A stretch of 64,000 nucleotides of DNA from Viridibacillus sp050278625 (GTDB taxonomy: Bacteria > Bacillota > Bacilli > Bacillales_A > Planococcaceae): NCBI RefSeq assembly GCF_050278625.1, contig NZ_JBNNTI010000005.1, forward strand, positions 1-64,000, given 5' to 3'. This document shows, one piece after another, positions 51,397 to 61,489 of the stretch (within the stretch, counting starts at the first letter, position 1; every line of letters begins with the position of its first letter). The notes below the pieces were generated by a model that was given only the letters and a program-made list of their open reading frames with translations, was not told the DNA's origin and ran no database searches. The position numbers were made by a program, and so were the translations under genes.

Positions 51397-51636
51397 TTGG
51401 ATAAATATTATTCCTATACCGATTTTTTAAAAGCTCTTGGACGAACTGATAGCACGAATAATGCTGAGAAATTGTTGGATACGATCTATTTAGATTTGTT
51501 TTTAAGCCATGTACATCGTGCACAAACTGAAGAGTATCTATTAGCTTGTATTGACTTGGCTTTAGATGAAAGAAATGAAGTCGCCTTTTATCAATACGTA
51601 CAAGAATTAGAGAAATTACAGACAACTATCGGATAA
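51397..51636 (+). CDS. IDEAL-domain protein
   Basis: A 79-residue protein ending in an IDEAL domain: LLDTIYLDLFLSHVHRAQTEEYLLACIDLALDERNEVAFYQYV (in part), where IDLAL stands at the namesake motif. IDEAL domains are short helical segments at the C-terminus of small Bacillales proteins; their function is not established. TTG at 51397 is eight bases from GAGG; the GTG at 51388 overlaps the ribosome site. Confidence 0.8.
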   Translation: MDKYYSYTDFLKALGRTDSTNNAEKLLDTIYLDLFLSHVHRAQTEEYLLACIDLALDERNEVAFYQYVQELEKLQTTIG

Positions 51637-51717
51637 GCATTGTTAGACAATTATTGATTGATATAAGACATGCTAGTATAAGTTTTCAGCTTATACATAG
51701 AGAATTTATAACATAGC

Positions 51718-51750
51718 AAAATCGTTCCTTTATGGGGACGATTTTTTTAT
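51718..51750 (+). terminator. Terminator of the IDEAL gene
   Basis: AAAATCGTTCC pairs with GGGGACGATTTT around a short loop, followed by T. Confidence 0.85.
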
Positions 51751-51921
51751 TGGATGAACTGTCGCGAAAGGGTGGGTAAGTAAAAAAAGTGTAAGTAACG
51801 TTAGAAGGGCTGATTTAATCTTGTTTTATTCTGAAGTTATCGTGGATAAAAAAAGAGGAAAATGCTAAATAACAAGTATCCTCAAAATATAATTATCGCC
51901 AAATCAATGAAACTATTTCGA

Positions 51922-51935
51922 AAAACGTATGTTCG
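51922..51935. promoter_or_regulatory. LexA (SOS) box upstream of uvrBA
   Basis: AAAACGTATGTTCG matches the Bacillus LexA/DinR consensus CGAACRNRYGTTYG at 12 of 14 positions. It is about 30 bases before an extended -10 (TGGTAAAAT, 51964-51972). uvrBA is a classic SOS operon. Confidence 0.7.
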
Positions 51936-52003
51936 CTTATTGCTCGATATTTCCAATTTGCTATGGTAAAATAAATGTAATTAGTAACAAGGAGGACGTG
52001 GCT

Positions 52004-53986
52004 ATGGTTCAGGCATTTGATTTACATTCACCATACAAGCCAAATGGCGATCAGCCAGCAGCAATCGCAGAGCTTGTCGAAGGTGTCAGTAAAGGTAAAC
52101 AACACCAAACCTTACTAGGAGCAACTGGTACGGGTAAAACATTTACAATTTCTAATGTTATTAAAGAAGTCAAAAAACCTACCCTTGTGATTGCGCATAA
52201 TAAGACACTTGCGGGTCAATTATATAGTGAATTTAAAGAGTTTTTTCCAAATAATGCAGTAGAATATTTCGTTAGCTATTATGACTATTATCAGCCAGAA
52301 GCTTATGTACCTCAAACGGATACATATATCGAGAAGGACTCTAGTATTAATGATGAAATTGATAAGCTTCGACATTCTGCAACTTCGTCATTATTTGAAA
52401 GAGAAGATGTCATCGTCATCGCGTCTGTTTCTTGTATTTATGGTCTTGGTTCACCAGAAGAATATCGAGAAATGGTATTGTCTATCCGAACAGGAATGGA
52501 CATAGAACGGAATCAATTGTTACGTAAACTAGTAGATATTCAATATGAACGCAATGATATTAATTTTACACGCGGAACATTTCGTGTACGTGGTGATGTT
52601 GTCGAAATTTTCCCGGTATCTCGAGATGAGAGATGCTTGCGTGTAGAATTTTTTGGTGATGAAGTAGAACGTATCCGTGAAGTCGATGCTTTAACAGGAG
52701 AAATTCTCGGCGAACGAGAGCATGTCGCCATCTTCCCAGCATCCCACTTCGTTACACGGGAAGAAAAGATGATAAAAGCTATCGAGAATATAAAAGTTGA
52801 ATTGAAGGAACAGCTTGAGAAACTTCGTGAAGAAGATAAATTACTTGAGGCACAACGCTTAGAGCAAAGAACAAATTATGATTTAGAGATGATGAGTGAA
52901 ATGGGCTTCTGTTCAGGTGTCGAAAACTATTCGCGTCATTTAACGCTAAGACCAGCAGGCGCAACACCTTACACATTATTAGATTACTTTCCAGAGGATT
53001 TTTTGTTAGTTGTGGACGAAAGTCATGTTACGCTACCTCAAGTTCGTGGAATGTATAATGGTGACCAAGCGCGCAAAGGCGTTTTAGTTGATCATGGATT
53101 CCGTTTACCATCAGCACTTGATAATAGACCGTTAAAATTTGAAGAATTTGAGAAACATGTTCATAACGCGATTTTCGTTTCTGCTACACCAGGACCTTAT
53201 GAATTGGAACATACACCTGACATGGTAGAGCAAATTATTCGTCCGACTGGTCTACTTGATCCAGAAATTGAAGTACGTCCAATTGAAGGGCAGATTGATG
53301 ATCTAATCCATGAAATTAATTTAAGGACTGAAAAAAATGAACGTGTATTAATCACAACTTTAACGAAAAAAATGTCTGAAGATTTAACGGATTATTTAAA
53401 AGAAATTGGGATCAAGGTACAGTATCTACACTCAGAAGTAAAAACGTTAGAGCGAATCGAAATAATTCGTGAATTACGTATGGGAACATACGACGTATTA
53501 ATCGGCATTAACTTACTACGTGAAGGTATCGATATTCCAGAGGTATCTTTAGTAGCCATACTGGATGCAGACAAGGAAGGCTTCTTACGTTCAGAGCGTT
53601 CGCTTATCCAAACAATTGGACGAGCAGCACGTAATTCGAATGGTCACGTTCTAATGTATGCAGATCGTATGACGGATTCGATGACAAAAGCGATCGACGA
53701 AACGAATCGACGTCGTACAATCCAAGCAGCCTATAATGAGGAGCGCGGGATTACACCAAGAACTATTCAAAAGGAAATTCGCGATGTAATTAGAGCAACT
53801 CAGGCAGCAGAAGAACCAGAAACATACGTAACGAAAGTAATGAAGGGTAAAAAACTTACAAAGCAAGAAAGAGAAACGCTCTTATTATCTTTAGAAAAAG
53901 AAATGAAAGATGCCGCAAAAGCGCTCGACTTCGAACGTGCTGCAGAGCTTCGTGATACAATCCTGGAACTGAAAGCGGAAGGATGA
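52004..53986 (+). CDS. uvrB: Excinuclease ABC subunit UvrB
   Basis: Damage-verification helicase of nucleotide excision repair. The 660 residues contain GATGTGKT (Walker A), the beta-hairpin YYDYYQPEAYVPQTDTYIEKD that probes damaged DNA (in part), VVDESHVTLPQVRGMYNGD, QTIGRAARNSNG, and the C-terminal UVR motif (LEKEMKDAAKALDFERAAELRD) that binds UvrC. The frame is open from 51929, but ATG at 52004 follows AAGGAGGACG. Overlaps uvrA by four bases. Confidence 0.98.
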   Translation: MVQAFDLHSPYKPNGDQPAAIAELVEGVSKGKQHQTLLGATGTGKTFTISNVIKEVKKPTLVIAHNKTLAGQLYSEFKEFFPNNAVEYFVSYYDYYQPEAYVPQTDTYIEKDSSINDEIDKLRHSATSSLFEREDVIVIASVSCIYGLGSPEEYREMVLSIRTGMDIERNQLLRKLVDIQYERNDINFTRGTFRVRGDVVEIFPVSRDERCLRVEFFGDEVERIREVDALTGEILGEREHVAIFPASHFVTREEKMIKAIENIKVELKEQLEKLREEDKLLEAQRLEQRTNYDLEMMSEMGFCSGVENYSRHLTLRPAGATPYTLLDYFPEDFLLVVDESHVTLPQVRGMYNGDQARKGVLVDHGFRLPSALDNRPLKFEEFEKHVHNAIFVSATPGPYELEHTPDMVEQIIRPTGLLDPEIEVRPIEGQIDDLIHEINLRTEKNERVLITTLTKKMSEDLTDYLKEIGIKVQYLHSEVKTLERIEIIRELRMGTYDVLIGINLLREGIDIPEVSLVAILDADKEGFLRSERSLIQTIGRAARNSNGHVLMYADRMTDSMTKAIDETNRRRTIQAAYNEERGITPRTIQKEIRDVIRATQAAEEPETYVTKVMKGKKLTKQERETLLLSLEKEMKDAAKALDFERAAELRDTILELKAEG

Positions 53987-56859
53987 AGGAATTGAAAAAC
54001 CAAGAAATTATCGTTCAAGGTGCACGTGCAAATAATTTGAAAAATGTGGATGTGAAAATTCCGCGTGATAAGCTCGTTGTAATAACTGGCTTATCAGGTT
54101 CTGGAAAATCATCTCTCGCGTTCGATACGATTTATGCAGAAGGCCAAAGACGTTATGTGGAGTCTTTATCCGCATATGCTCGTCAATTTTTAGGTCAAAT
54201 GGATAAGCCGGATGTTGATGCAATAGAAGGGCTATCGCCAGCTATTTCTATTGACCAAAAAACAACAAGCCGAAATCCACGCTCAACAGTTGGAACCGTC
54301 ACAGAAATATATGACTACCTGCGCTTATTATATGCGCGTGTCGGCAAACCGATTTGCCCAAATCATGGTATAGAAATTACGTCGCAAACTGTGGAGCAAA
54401 TGGTTGATCGTCTTGTGCAATTTCCTGAACGTACGAAAATGCAATTGTTGGCTCCAATGGTTGCAGGGCGTAAAGGGACACATGTGAAACTTCTTGAAGA
54501 CTTGAAAAAGCAAGGGTATGTTCGAGTTCGTGTCGATGGAGAGTTGCGTGATTTAGATGATAATATTGAATTAGACAAAAATAAAAAACATAGTATTGAA
54601 GTGGTTATTGACCGTGTTGTATTAAAAGAAGGCGTAGAAGCTCGTTTGAGTGATTCCCTGGAGACGGCACTTAGATTGGCAGAAGGTCGTGTAATGGTTG
54701 ATGTAATGGAGCATGAGGAACTACTATTCAGTGAGCATCACGCTTGCCCAATTTGTGGCTTTTCAATTGGAGAATTGGAACCGAGAATGTTCTCATTCAA
54801 TAGTCCATTTGGTGCTTGTCAAAAATGTGATGGTTTAGGAACAAAATTAGAAGTCGATCCAACACTCGTTATTCCTGATTGGAGTCTCACATTAAATGAC
54901 AATGCACTCGCACCTTGGGAACCAACGAGTTCACAATATTATCCTCAACTATTAAAAGCAGTTTGTGACCATTACGACATCGATATGGATATGCCGGTTG
55001 AAGAAATACCGAAAGATAAAATGGATAAGATTTTAAACGGCTCAGGCACGGATAAAATCCACTTCCATTATGAGAATGACTTCGGTAATGTTCGTGACCA
55101 AGATATTATTTTTGAAGGTGTCCTACGTAATATTGAAAGACGCTTTCGTGAAACGTCTTCTGATTATATACGCGAACAAATGGAAAAGTATATGGCACAG
55201 CAACACTGTCCGTCTTGTAAAGGATACCGCTTAAAAGCTGAGACATTGGCGGTAAAAGTTGATAGCAAACATATTGGAGAAGTGACGGAATACGCCATTA
55301 AGGACGCATACGTTTTCTTTTCGACTTTATCGCTCTCTGAGAAGGATATGCAAATTGCTCGCTTGATTTTAAGGGAAATTCTAGAACGTCTAGGGTTTCT
55401 TGTAAACGTTGGTCTCGATTATTTAACATTAAACCGTGCTGCGGGTACATTATCAGGTGGGGAAGCACAACGTATTCGCTTAGCAACTCAAATTGGCTCG
55501 CGCTTAACAGGGGTTCTGTATATTCTTGATGAGCCATCAATTGGCTTGCATCAAAGGGACAATGACCGTTTAATTGATACACTAAAAAATATGCGTGATA
55601 TCGGTAACACTTTAATTGTAGTTGAGCATGATGAGGACACGATGCTAGCGGCAGATTATTTAATCGATGTTGGTCCGGGAGCTGGTGTACACGGTGGAGA
55701 AATCGTTGCTGCTGGAACACCTGCTCAAGTTATGAAAGATAAACATTCTTTAACTGGACAATATTTAAGTGGCAAAAAATTCATTCCGCTCCCAACAGAA
55801 CGTCGTAAGCCAGACGGACGTTTTATTACTATAAAAGGTGCTAAAGAGAATAATTTAAAGAATGTCAAAGCTGAGATTCCGCTTGGCTTATTTATTGCTG
55901 TAACTGGAGTTTCAGGATCAGGAAAAAGTACGTTAATTAATGAAATTCTATATAAATCGCTAGCTCAAAAACTGAACCGTTCTAAGGTGAAGCCAGGTGA
56001 AGTGAAAGAAATTACAGGTATCGAACAACTTGAAAAGGTAATTGATATCGACCAATCTCCAATCGGTCGTACACCACGTTCAAACCCTGCGACATATACA
56101 AGTGTTTTCGATGATATTCGTGATGTTTTTGCTACAACGAATGAGGCGAAAGTTCGGGGATATAAAAAGGGACGCTTTAGCTTTAATGTCAAAGGTGGAC
56201 GTTGTGAAGCTTGTCGTGGTGACGGGATTATTAAAATTGAAATGCATTTCTTACCTGATGTTTATGTACCATGTGAAGTGTGTCATGGTAAACGTTATAA
56301 TCGCGAAACATTAGAAGTAAAATATAAAGATAAGAGTATTGCTGATGTTTTGAAAATGACCGTGGAAGACGCGGTCGAATTTTTCACGAACATCCCTAAA
56401 ATTGCCCGTAAGTTACAAACGATAGTTGACGTTGGCTTAGGCTATATGGAACTTGGTCAGCCTGCTACAACCTTATCAGGTGGAGAAGCGCAGCGGATAA
56501 AATTAGCGTCTGAGTTGCATAAACGCTCAAATGGTAAGTCAATTTATATATTAGACGAACCAACAACTGGTTTACATGCAGAAGATATCGCCCGATTATT
56601 AAAAGTATTACAACGTTTAGTTGAAAGTGGTGATACGGTCTTAGTAATTGAACATAATCTGGATGTCATTAAAACAGCTGATTATTTAATTGATTTAGGT
56701 CCAGAAGGTGGAGATAAAGGTGGTATGATTATTGCGACTGGAACGCCTGAAGAGGTAATGAAAGTAAAAGAATCATACACAGGTCATTATTTAAAGCCGA
56801 TTATCGAACGCGATCGAGCAAGGATGGATAAAGTATTGACAACTGCTACAAATAAGTAG
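53983..56859 (+). CDS. uvrA: Excinuclease ABC subunit UvrA
   Basis: Damage-recognition ATPase. The 958-residue protein has two ABC ATPase halves: GLSGSGKSSLAFDT with LSGGEAQRIRLATQ, and GVSGSGKSTL with LSGGEAQRIKLASE. Zinc modules are CPICGF...CQKCDG, CPSCKG and CEACRGDG...CEVCHG. ATG at 53983 overlaps the uvrB stop; a TTG at 53992 behind AAGGA is an alternative start. Coupled to uvrB under the LexA box. Confidence 0.98.
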   Translation: MKELKNQEIIVQGARANNLKNVDVKIPRDKLVVITGLSGSGKSSLAFDTIYAEGQRRYVESLSAYARQFLGQMDKPDVDAIEGLSPAISIDQKTTSRNPRSTVGTVTEIYDYLRLLYARVGKPICPNHGIEITSQTVEQMVDRLVQFPERTKMQLLAPMVAGRKGTHVKLLEDLKKQGYVRVRVDGELRDLDDNIELDKNKKHSIEVVIDRVVLKEGVEARLSDSLETALRLAEGRVMVDVMEHEELLFSEHHACPICGFSIGELEPRMFSFNSPFGACQKCDGLGTKLEVDPTLVIPDWSLTLNDNALAPWEPTSSQYYPQLLKAVCDHYDIDMDMPVEEIPKDKMDKILNGSGTDKIHFHYENDFGNVRDQDIIFEGVLRNIERRFRETSSDYIREQMEKYMAQQHCPSCKGYRLKAETLAVKVDSKHIGEVTEYAIKDAYVFFSTLSLSEKDMQIARLILREILERLGFLVNVGLDYLTLNRAAGTLSGGEAQRIRLATQIGSRLTGVLYILDEPSIGLHQRDNDRLIDTLKNMRDIGNTLIVVEHDEDTMLAADYLIDVGPGAGVHGGEIVAAGTPAQVMKDKHSLTGQYLSGKKFIPLPTERRKPDGRFITIKGAKENNLKNVKAEIPLGLFIAVTGVSGSGKSTLINEILYKSLAQKLNRSKVKPGEVKEITGIEQLEKVIDIDQSPIGRTPRSNPATYTSVFDDIRDVFATTNEAKVRGYKKGRFSFNVKGGRCEACRGDGIIKIEMHFLPDVYVPCEVCHGKRYNRETLEVKYKDKSIADVLKMTVEDAVEFFTNIPKIARKLQTIVDVGLGYMELGQPATTLSGGEAQRIKLASELHKRSNGKSIYILDEPTTGLHAEDIARLLKVLQRLVESGDTVLVIEHNLDVIKTADYLIDLGPEGGDKGGMIIATGTPEEVMKVKESYTGHYLKPIIERDRARMDKVLTTATNK

Positions 56860-56937
56860 AGACAAATTCTTTAGGTATGTGAAACTTTTTCCATAAACTT
56901 TCGTAAATAATAGTAATACGTAAAAGGAGGCCGAAAA

Positions 56938-58149
56938 ATGCAAAGTGAGCGTAAACGCATTTTAACATTGCTTGAAAATGGCACCATTACAGCACAAGAG
57001 GCAATATTACTACTTGAAGCATTAGAAAAGAAAACAGCTACCCATACATCAGCTGGAGAGAATTTTTCAGGTTCCAGCCAAAATGAGGTGAATCATCAAG
57101 AAGAGCAAGTGCAATCTGAAAGAGAACAAAAACAAACAAATTACGAGGACTTTTTCGAGAAAAAAGAAGAACCAAACCAACAGTCAACTAAACAAAAATC
57201 AACTTCAGAACAAGAATTCTTTGATGAGATTAAACAAGATTTCTCACAATTTAGTACAAAATTTATGGACTTCATGAATACGGCTTTTACAAAAGTGAAA
57301 GATATTGATTTTGACTTTACATTTGGCGAAAAGAGCGCATTTGAACATCGGTTTGTTTTAGACAATACAGAATTTACACATATCAGTGTAGATATTCCGA
57401 ATGGTCAACTTCAAATTAGACCTTCTACTGATGCAACCGTTCATGCAGAATGTCGTGTACGACCTACAATCGTTCGTTCAGGGGAAGATATAAAGAAGGA
57501 ATTTCTCGATAAATTTATCTTCACGAATGATCAAGGGAAACTGCGTATTATTAGTGATTTGAAATCGATGCGTGTTGATATCGTACTTTACGTACCGAAA
57601 AGACAATACGAAGCAATTTCAGCAAACTTATTTATTGGTAGTTTTGTATTAACTGATTTGGATGTTAGTAAACTTAAAGTGAAAACAAAAAATGGTCTAA
57701 TTGATTGTGAAAGATCTGCATTTAAGAGTGCTGATTTAGAAACTGCTAACGGTGCTATTAAAGTTAAGAATGTAGCTGGAGAAGACCTTGAAGCCGAGAC
57801 GTTAAATGGTCAAGTGTATATTGATGGTGCTATTCGAGACATTGAAGCAAAATCCGTAAGTGGTCATGTTGTAGTGACTACTCGTGCAATCGATGCGACA
57901 AGAGTGAAGGCGCAAACTGTTGCAGGTGCTGTTGAACTTTATATTCCAAGTACACTGTCACTAGAAGGTGAAGTATCTTCTAATCTTGGTAAAATGGATG
58001 TTCGATTGGAGGATGTCCAATATCGCAATGAGCAGGAGCAATTTTTACAAAAATCGGTACGCTTCTCTAAAAAGTTACCGGATACTTCAACATTAACTAT
58101 TGATGGTGAAACTAAAACAGGATCTGTCGTTGTTCGATATAATCCTTAA
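56938..58149 (+). CDS. yvlB: YvlB/LiaX-like DUF4097 protein
   Basis: A 403-residue protein: N-terminal short helical domain ERKRILTLLENGTITAQEAILLLEAL as in YvlB/LiaX proteins (in part), a Gln/Glu-rich disordered linker (about 35-100), then a right-handed beta-helix-like DUF4097 region with repeated strands (LKVKTKNGLIDCERSAF, LETANGAIKVKNVAG, LEAETLNGQVYIDGAI, IEAKSVSGHVVVTT). No signal peptide. LiaX relatives take part in cell-envelope stress sensing in enterococci; the role here is inference. B. subtilis yvlABCD also lies near uvrBA. ATG after AAAGGAGG. Confidence 0.8.
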   Translation: MQSERKRILTLLENGTITAQEAILLLEALEKKTATHTSAGENFSGSSQNEVNHQEEQVQSEREQKQTNYEDFFEKKEEPNQQSTKQKSTSEQEFFDEIKQDFSQFSTKFMDFMNTAFTKVKDIDFDFTFGEKSAFEHRFVLDNTEFTHISVDIPNGQLQIRPSTDATVHAECRVRPTIVRSGEDIKKEFLDKFIFTNDQGKLRIISDLKSMRVDIVLYVPKRQYEAISANLFIGSFVLTDLDVSKLKVKTKNGLIDCERSAFKSADLETANGAIKVKNVAGEDLEAETLNGQVYIDGAIRDIEAKSVSGHVVVTTRAIDATRVKAQTVAGAVELYIPSTLSLEGEVSSNLGKMDVRLEDVQYRNEQEQFLQKSVRFSKKLPDTSTLTIDGETKTGSVVVRYNP

Positions 58150-58162
58150 TATGAAAAATTTT

Positions 58163-58195
58163 AGCGAAGGAGATTTGATCTCCTTCGTTTTTTTA
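58163..58195 (+). terminator. Terminator of the YvlB-like gene
   Basis: CGAAGGAGA-TTTGA-TCTCCTTCG followed by TTTTTTT. Confidence 0.95.
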
Positions 58196-58359
58196 ATACA
58201 AATTTATGATTAATTCGCTATCACAGCAAATTTTTTTTGTAATAAGCTAAAATTGAAATTTCAATTTAATTGAAATGAAATTGTAATAGTAGACAGGCTA
58301 TTCAATGATATAATAGCTTTATAATAGAGTTGGGCTTATAGAAAATAGGTGGTAAAAAA

Positions 58360-59046
58360 ATGATCGAAATGAAGAATGTTTACAAGAAATATCCGAATGG
58401 AATTGTGGCGGCAAATGGATTAAGTATTAAGTTTAATCAAGGCGAATTTGCGTATATTGTAGGACCAAGTGGCGCTGGAAAGTCGACATTTATCAAAATG
58501 ATGTATCGAGAAGAACGAGCTACATCAGGAGATGTTATCGTAAACGGTATGAATTTGACTACACTAAAAAACAAAGAAATACCTTATCTCCGTCGACAAA
58601 TTGGCGTGGTGTTCCAAGATTTTAAATTGTTACCGATGTTGAATGTCTATGAAAATGTTGCATTTGCACTGGAAGTAATTGAAGAACAACCTGCTACAAT
58701 ACGTAAACGTGTTATGGAAGTGCTAGAGTTAGTAGGGTTAAAACATAAAGCTCGAATGTTTCCGAATGAACTATCTGGTGGGGAGCAACAACGCGTATCA
58801 ATTGCGCGCTCGATTGTTAATGTGCCGAAAGTTGTCATTGCTGATGAGCCAACTGGGAACTTGGATCCTGAGACATCTTGGGATATTATGAATCTTTTTG
58901 AGGAAATAAATGCACGTGGAACAACAATTATTATGGCAACACATAATAAAGAAATTGTTAATACAATAAGACGTCGTGTTATCGCTATTGAGGGCGGATT
59001 GATTGTTCGTGATGAAAATGGAGGTAGTTACGGCTATGAAATTTAG
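58360..59046 (+). CDS. ftsE: Cell-division ATP-binding protein FtsE
   Basis: ABC ATPase that with FtsX activates peptidoglycan hydrolases at the cell surface. The 228 residues have GPSGAGKSTFIKMMYR (Walker A), Q-loop VFQDFKLLP, signature LSGGEQQRVSIAR, Walker B VVIADEPTGNLDPE and ATHNKEIV. ATG after AAATAGGTGG. ftsX starts inside its last codons. Confidence 0.96.
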   Translation: MIEMKNVYKKYPNGIVAANGLSIKFNQGEFAYIVGPSGAGKSTFIKMMYREERATSGDVIVNGMNLTTLKNKEIPYLRRQIGVVFQDFKLLPMLNVYENVAFALEVIEEQPATIRKRVMEVLELVGLKHKARMFPNELSGGEQQRVSIARSIVNVPKVVIADEPTGNLDPETSWDIMNLFEEINARGTTIIMATHNKEIVNTIRRRVIAIEGGLIVRDENGGSYGYEI

Positions 59047-59920
59047 AACTATAGGTCGCCATTTCCGTGAAAGTTTAAAATCAATAGGTCGTAACAGTTG
59101 GATGACAGTTGCTTCTGTCTCAGCAGTAACGGTTACGCTATTAATAGTTGGCGTATTTATCATGATAATGATGAACCTGAATAAAATTGCGACAGATTTA
59201 GAAAATGATGTCGAAATTAAAGTGCTTATTGATTTAGAAGCTGATAAAAAAGCTGAAGAAACTTTGCAGAAACAGATTAAAGAATTGTCAGGTGTAGACT
59301 CTTACAAATATTCAACAAAAGAAGATGAACTTAAACATCTTGTAAAAGACTTTGGTGAAGATTTAAGTCTATTTAAACAAAGTAACCCTTTACGCAATGT
59401 TATCTATGTAAAGGCTAGTGATCCGCAGAAAACGGCTACAGTAGCTGAAGGGATAGACAAGCTCGATAATACATATGAGGTATTATACGGAAAAGGCAAG
59501 ATTGAAAAGCTATTCAAATTCTTAAACATTAGTAGAAATGTAGGAATTGGTTTAATCGTAGCATTGTTATTTACGGCAATGTTCCTGATCTCAAATACAA
59601 TTAAAATTACAATTGTAGCGAGAAGAAAAGAAATAGAGATTATGAAATTAGTAGGGGCAACAAACTGGTTTGTACGTATTCCGTTTATTCTGGAAGGTAT
59701 GTGGTTAGGTCTATTAGGTTCTATCATTCCTATTACGGTTGTGACCATTGCTTATGTGAAATTACATAGTGTATTGCAACCAAAATTACAAGGTGAAATG
59801 TTCCAGCTGTTAGATGTAACACCATTTATTATCGAAGTAGATTTATTAATTTTAATAATGGGTATATTTATCGGTGTTTGGGGAAGTTTCATGTCCGTAC
59901 GTAAATTCTTAAAAGTATAA
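59036..59920 (+). CDS. ftsX: Cell-division protein FtsX
   Basis: Membrane partner of FtsE; its extracellular loop contacts a murein hydrolase. 294 residues with TM1 (about 25-48), a large extracellular domain (about 50-165), then three helices with VARRKEIEIMKLVGATNWFVRIPFILEGMWLGLLG (in part). The frame is open upstream, but ATG at 59036 follows GGAGGTAG and overlaps ftsE by 11 bases. The M23 hydrolase directly downstream is the likely partner. Confidence 0.95.
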   Translation: MKFRTIGRHFRESLKSIGRNSWMTVASVSAVTVTLLIVGVFIMIMMNLNKIATDLENDVEIKVLIDLEADKKAEETLQKQIKELSGVDSYKYSTKEDELKHLVKDFGEDLSLFKQSNPLRNVIYVKASDPQKTATVAEGIDKLDNTYEVLYGKGKIEKLFKFLNISRNVGIGLIVALLFTAMFLISNTIKITIVARRKEIEIMKLVGATNWFVRIPFILEGMWLGLLGSIIPITVVTIAYVKLHSVLQPKLQGEMFQLLDVTPFIIEVDLLILIMGIFIGVWGSFMSVRKFLKV

Positions 59921-59961
59921 GTAAACGAGATATGTTAATAGAGAATGAGGAGGGTTAATTG

Positions 59962-61284
59962 TTGAATAAGCAGTTGAAAAATATTTTATATGCTATTACA
60001 GCTACAGTAACTTTATCATTAGTTGTCCAACCAATAGCGAATGCTGAATCACTAAACGATTTAAAGTCTAAACAGCAAAAATTAGATCAAAAGAAATCGA
60101 AACTTAATTCCAACATAAATAAAAAATCAAGCAAGATTAAGTACAACAAATCTAAGCAAGAAAAAATTATGAAACAAATCCAAAAGCTTGATAAAAAGAT
60201 CAACAAAACGGATGAGAAAATTAGTATTGTAAAATCAACAATTGCTCAAACAACTAGTGAAATAGAAGATTTGCAAGCATCTATCAAAGAATTAGAAATT
60301 AAAATTGCAGAACGTGATGCATTATTGCAAGAACGAGCACGCGCCATTCAAGAGGGTGGCGGTTCAGTTAATTATGTTGACGTACTATTTGGTGCAAGTA
60401 GTTTTGTAGATTTAATTGACCGTTTTTCTGCAGTAAACACTTTATTAGATGCGGATCGTAAAATTTTGCAAGAACAAGCAGATGATAAAAAGAAATTAGA
60501 AGAGCAACAGAAGAAACTTGAAGAAAAACGTGCAAAACAAATCGACAATCGTGATCGATTAGAAGACCTTAAGAAATCTTTAGACTCACAAAAATCAAGT
60601 AAAAATAAGTTAATCGATGATTTAGAGAGAGAGCAATCGAAGCTTAAATCTCAAAAGAAATCACTTGAGAAAAAATATTCTGAAGCACTTAAAGTAAGTA
60701 AAAAAGTCCATAAAGAAATTCAAAATGAGCAAGCGCGTTTAGCCGAAAGAGCTCGTAAAGAAGCTATAGCAAAAGCAAAGGCTCAAGCTCAAGCGAAGGC
60801 TGCATCAAATTCTAGTGCTGGAACATCAAACGTTGCAAATGATGAAGAATCATCAAATGTTCCATCAGTATCTAGCGGTACATGGACAAGACCGACAAGT
60901 GGTAATTTTACTTCTGGTTTCGGCTGGCGTAATATAGGGGCGGGTCCGGAATTCCATTATGGAGTGGACATTGCTAATGCACAAGGAACACCAATCGTAG
61001 CAGCAGCAGATGGTATTGTCTTCCGTGCAAGTCCTCTATCCACTTACGGTAATGTCATTATGATGACACACTCAATTGATGGGAATACATTTACAACAGT
61101 ATATGCACACTTAAGTGGTTATAAAGCAACGGCTGGACAATCTGTATCAAAAGGTGAAGTAATCGGTTATATGGGACAAACGGGTCGTGCATTCGGAAGT
61201 CACTTACACTTCGAGATTCATACAACAGCTTGGCAAGGACAAAAAGTAGGGGCAGTTAACCCACTTCGTTATATTTCATTCTAA
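59962..61284 (+). CDS. Coiled-coil M23 (LytM) murein hydrolase, probable FtsEX partner
   Basis: A secreted 440-residue protein: signal peptide ending near NAESLN, two long coiled-coil regions (about 30-115 and 165-265), an Ala-rich linker, and an M23 peptidase domain. The zinc ligands are present: His and Asp in FHYGVDIA (about 331) and HLHFE (about 413), so unlike degenerate EnvC it may be catalytic. The coiled-coil-plus-hydrolase layout is that of PcsB/CwlO/EnvC proteins regulated by FtsEX. Two TTG codons compete; 59962 is about eight bases from GAGGAGGG. Confidence 0.9.
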   Translation: MNKQLKNILYAITATVTLSLVVQPIANAESLNDLKSKQQKLDQKKSKLNSNINKKSSKIKYNKSKQEKIMKQIQKLDKKINKTDEKISIVKSTIAQTTSEIEDLQASIKELEIKIAERDALLQERARAIQEGGGSVNYVDVLFGASSFVDLIDRFSAVNTLLDADRKILQEQADDKKKLEEQQKKLEEKRAKQIDNRDRLEDLKKSLDSQKSSKNKLIDDLEREQSKLKSQKKSLEKKYSEALKVSKKVHKEIQNEQARLAERARKEAIAKAKAQAQAKAASNSSAGTSNVANDEESSNVPSVSSGTWTRPTSGNFTSGFGWRNIGAGPEFHYGVDIANAQGTPIVAAADGIVFRASPLSTYGNVIMMTHSIDGNTFTTVYAHLSGYKATAGQSVSKGEVIGYMGQTGRAFGSHLHFEIHTTAWQGQKVGAVNPLRYISF

Positions 61285-61296
61285 TCATGTTAAATA

Positions 61297-61345
61297 AAGG
61301 TCGTCTGGAAATCGGTTAAATTACCGACTACAGGCGACCTTTCTT
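61297..61345 (+). terminator. Terminator after the M23 gene
   Basis: AAAGGTCG.CTG pairs with CAG.CGACCTTT, with a second inner stem TCGGT/ACCGA, followed by TTCTT. Confidence 0.75.
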
Positions 61346-61489
61346 CTAGGTATAAAAAATAAGTAAAGAAATAAAGCACTGTAAATATAATTTAATACTC
61401 CACCAATCTGTAAAAACAAAAATCTTGTAGTCTGTAATGACACCTATCGATATACGGTATAGGGTATGTTGAGAAAGTAGGTTTGAACA

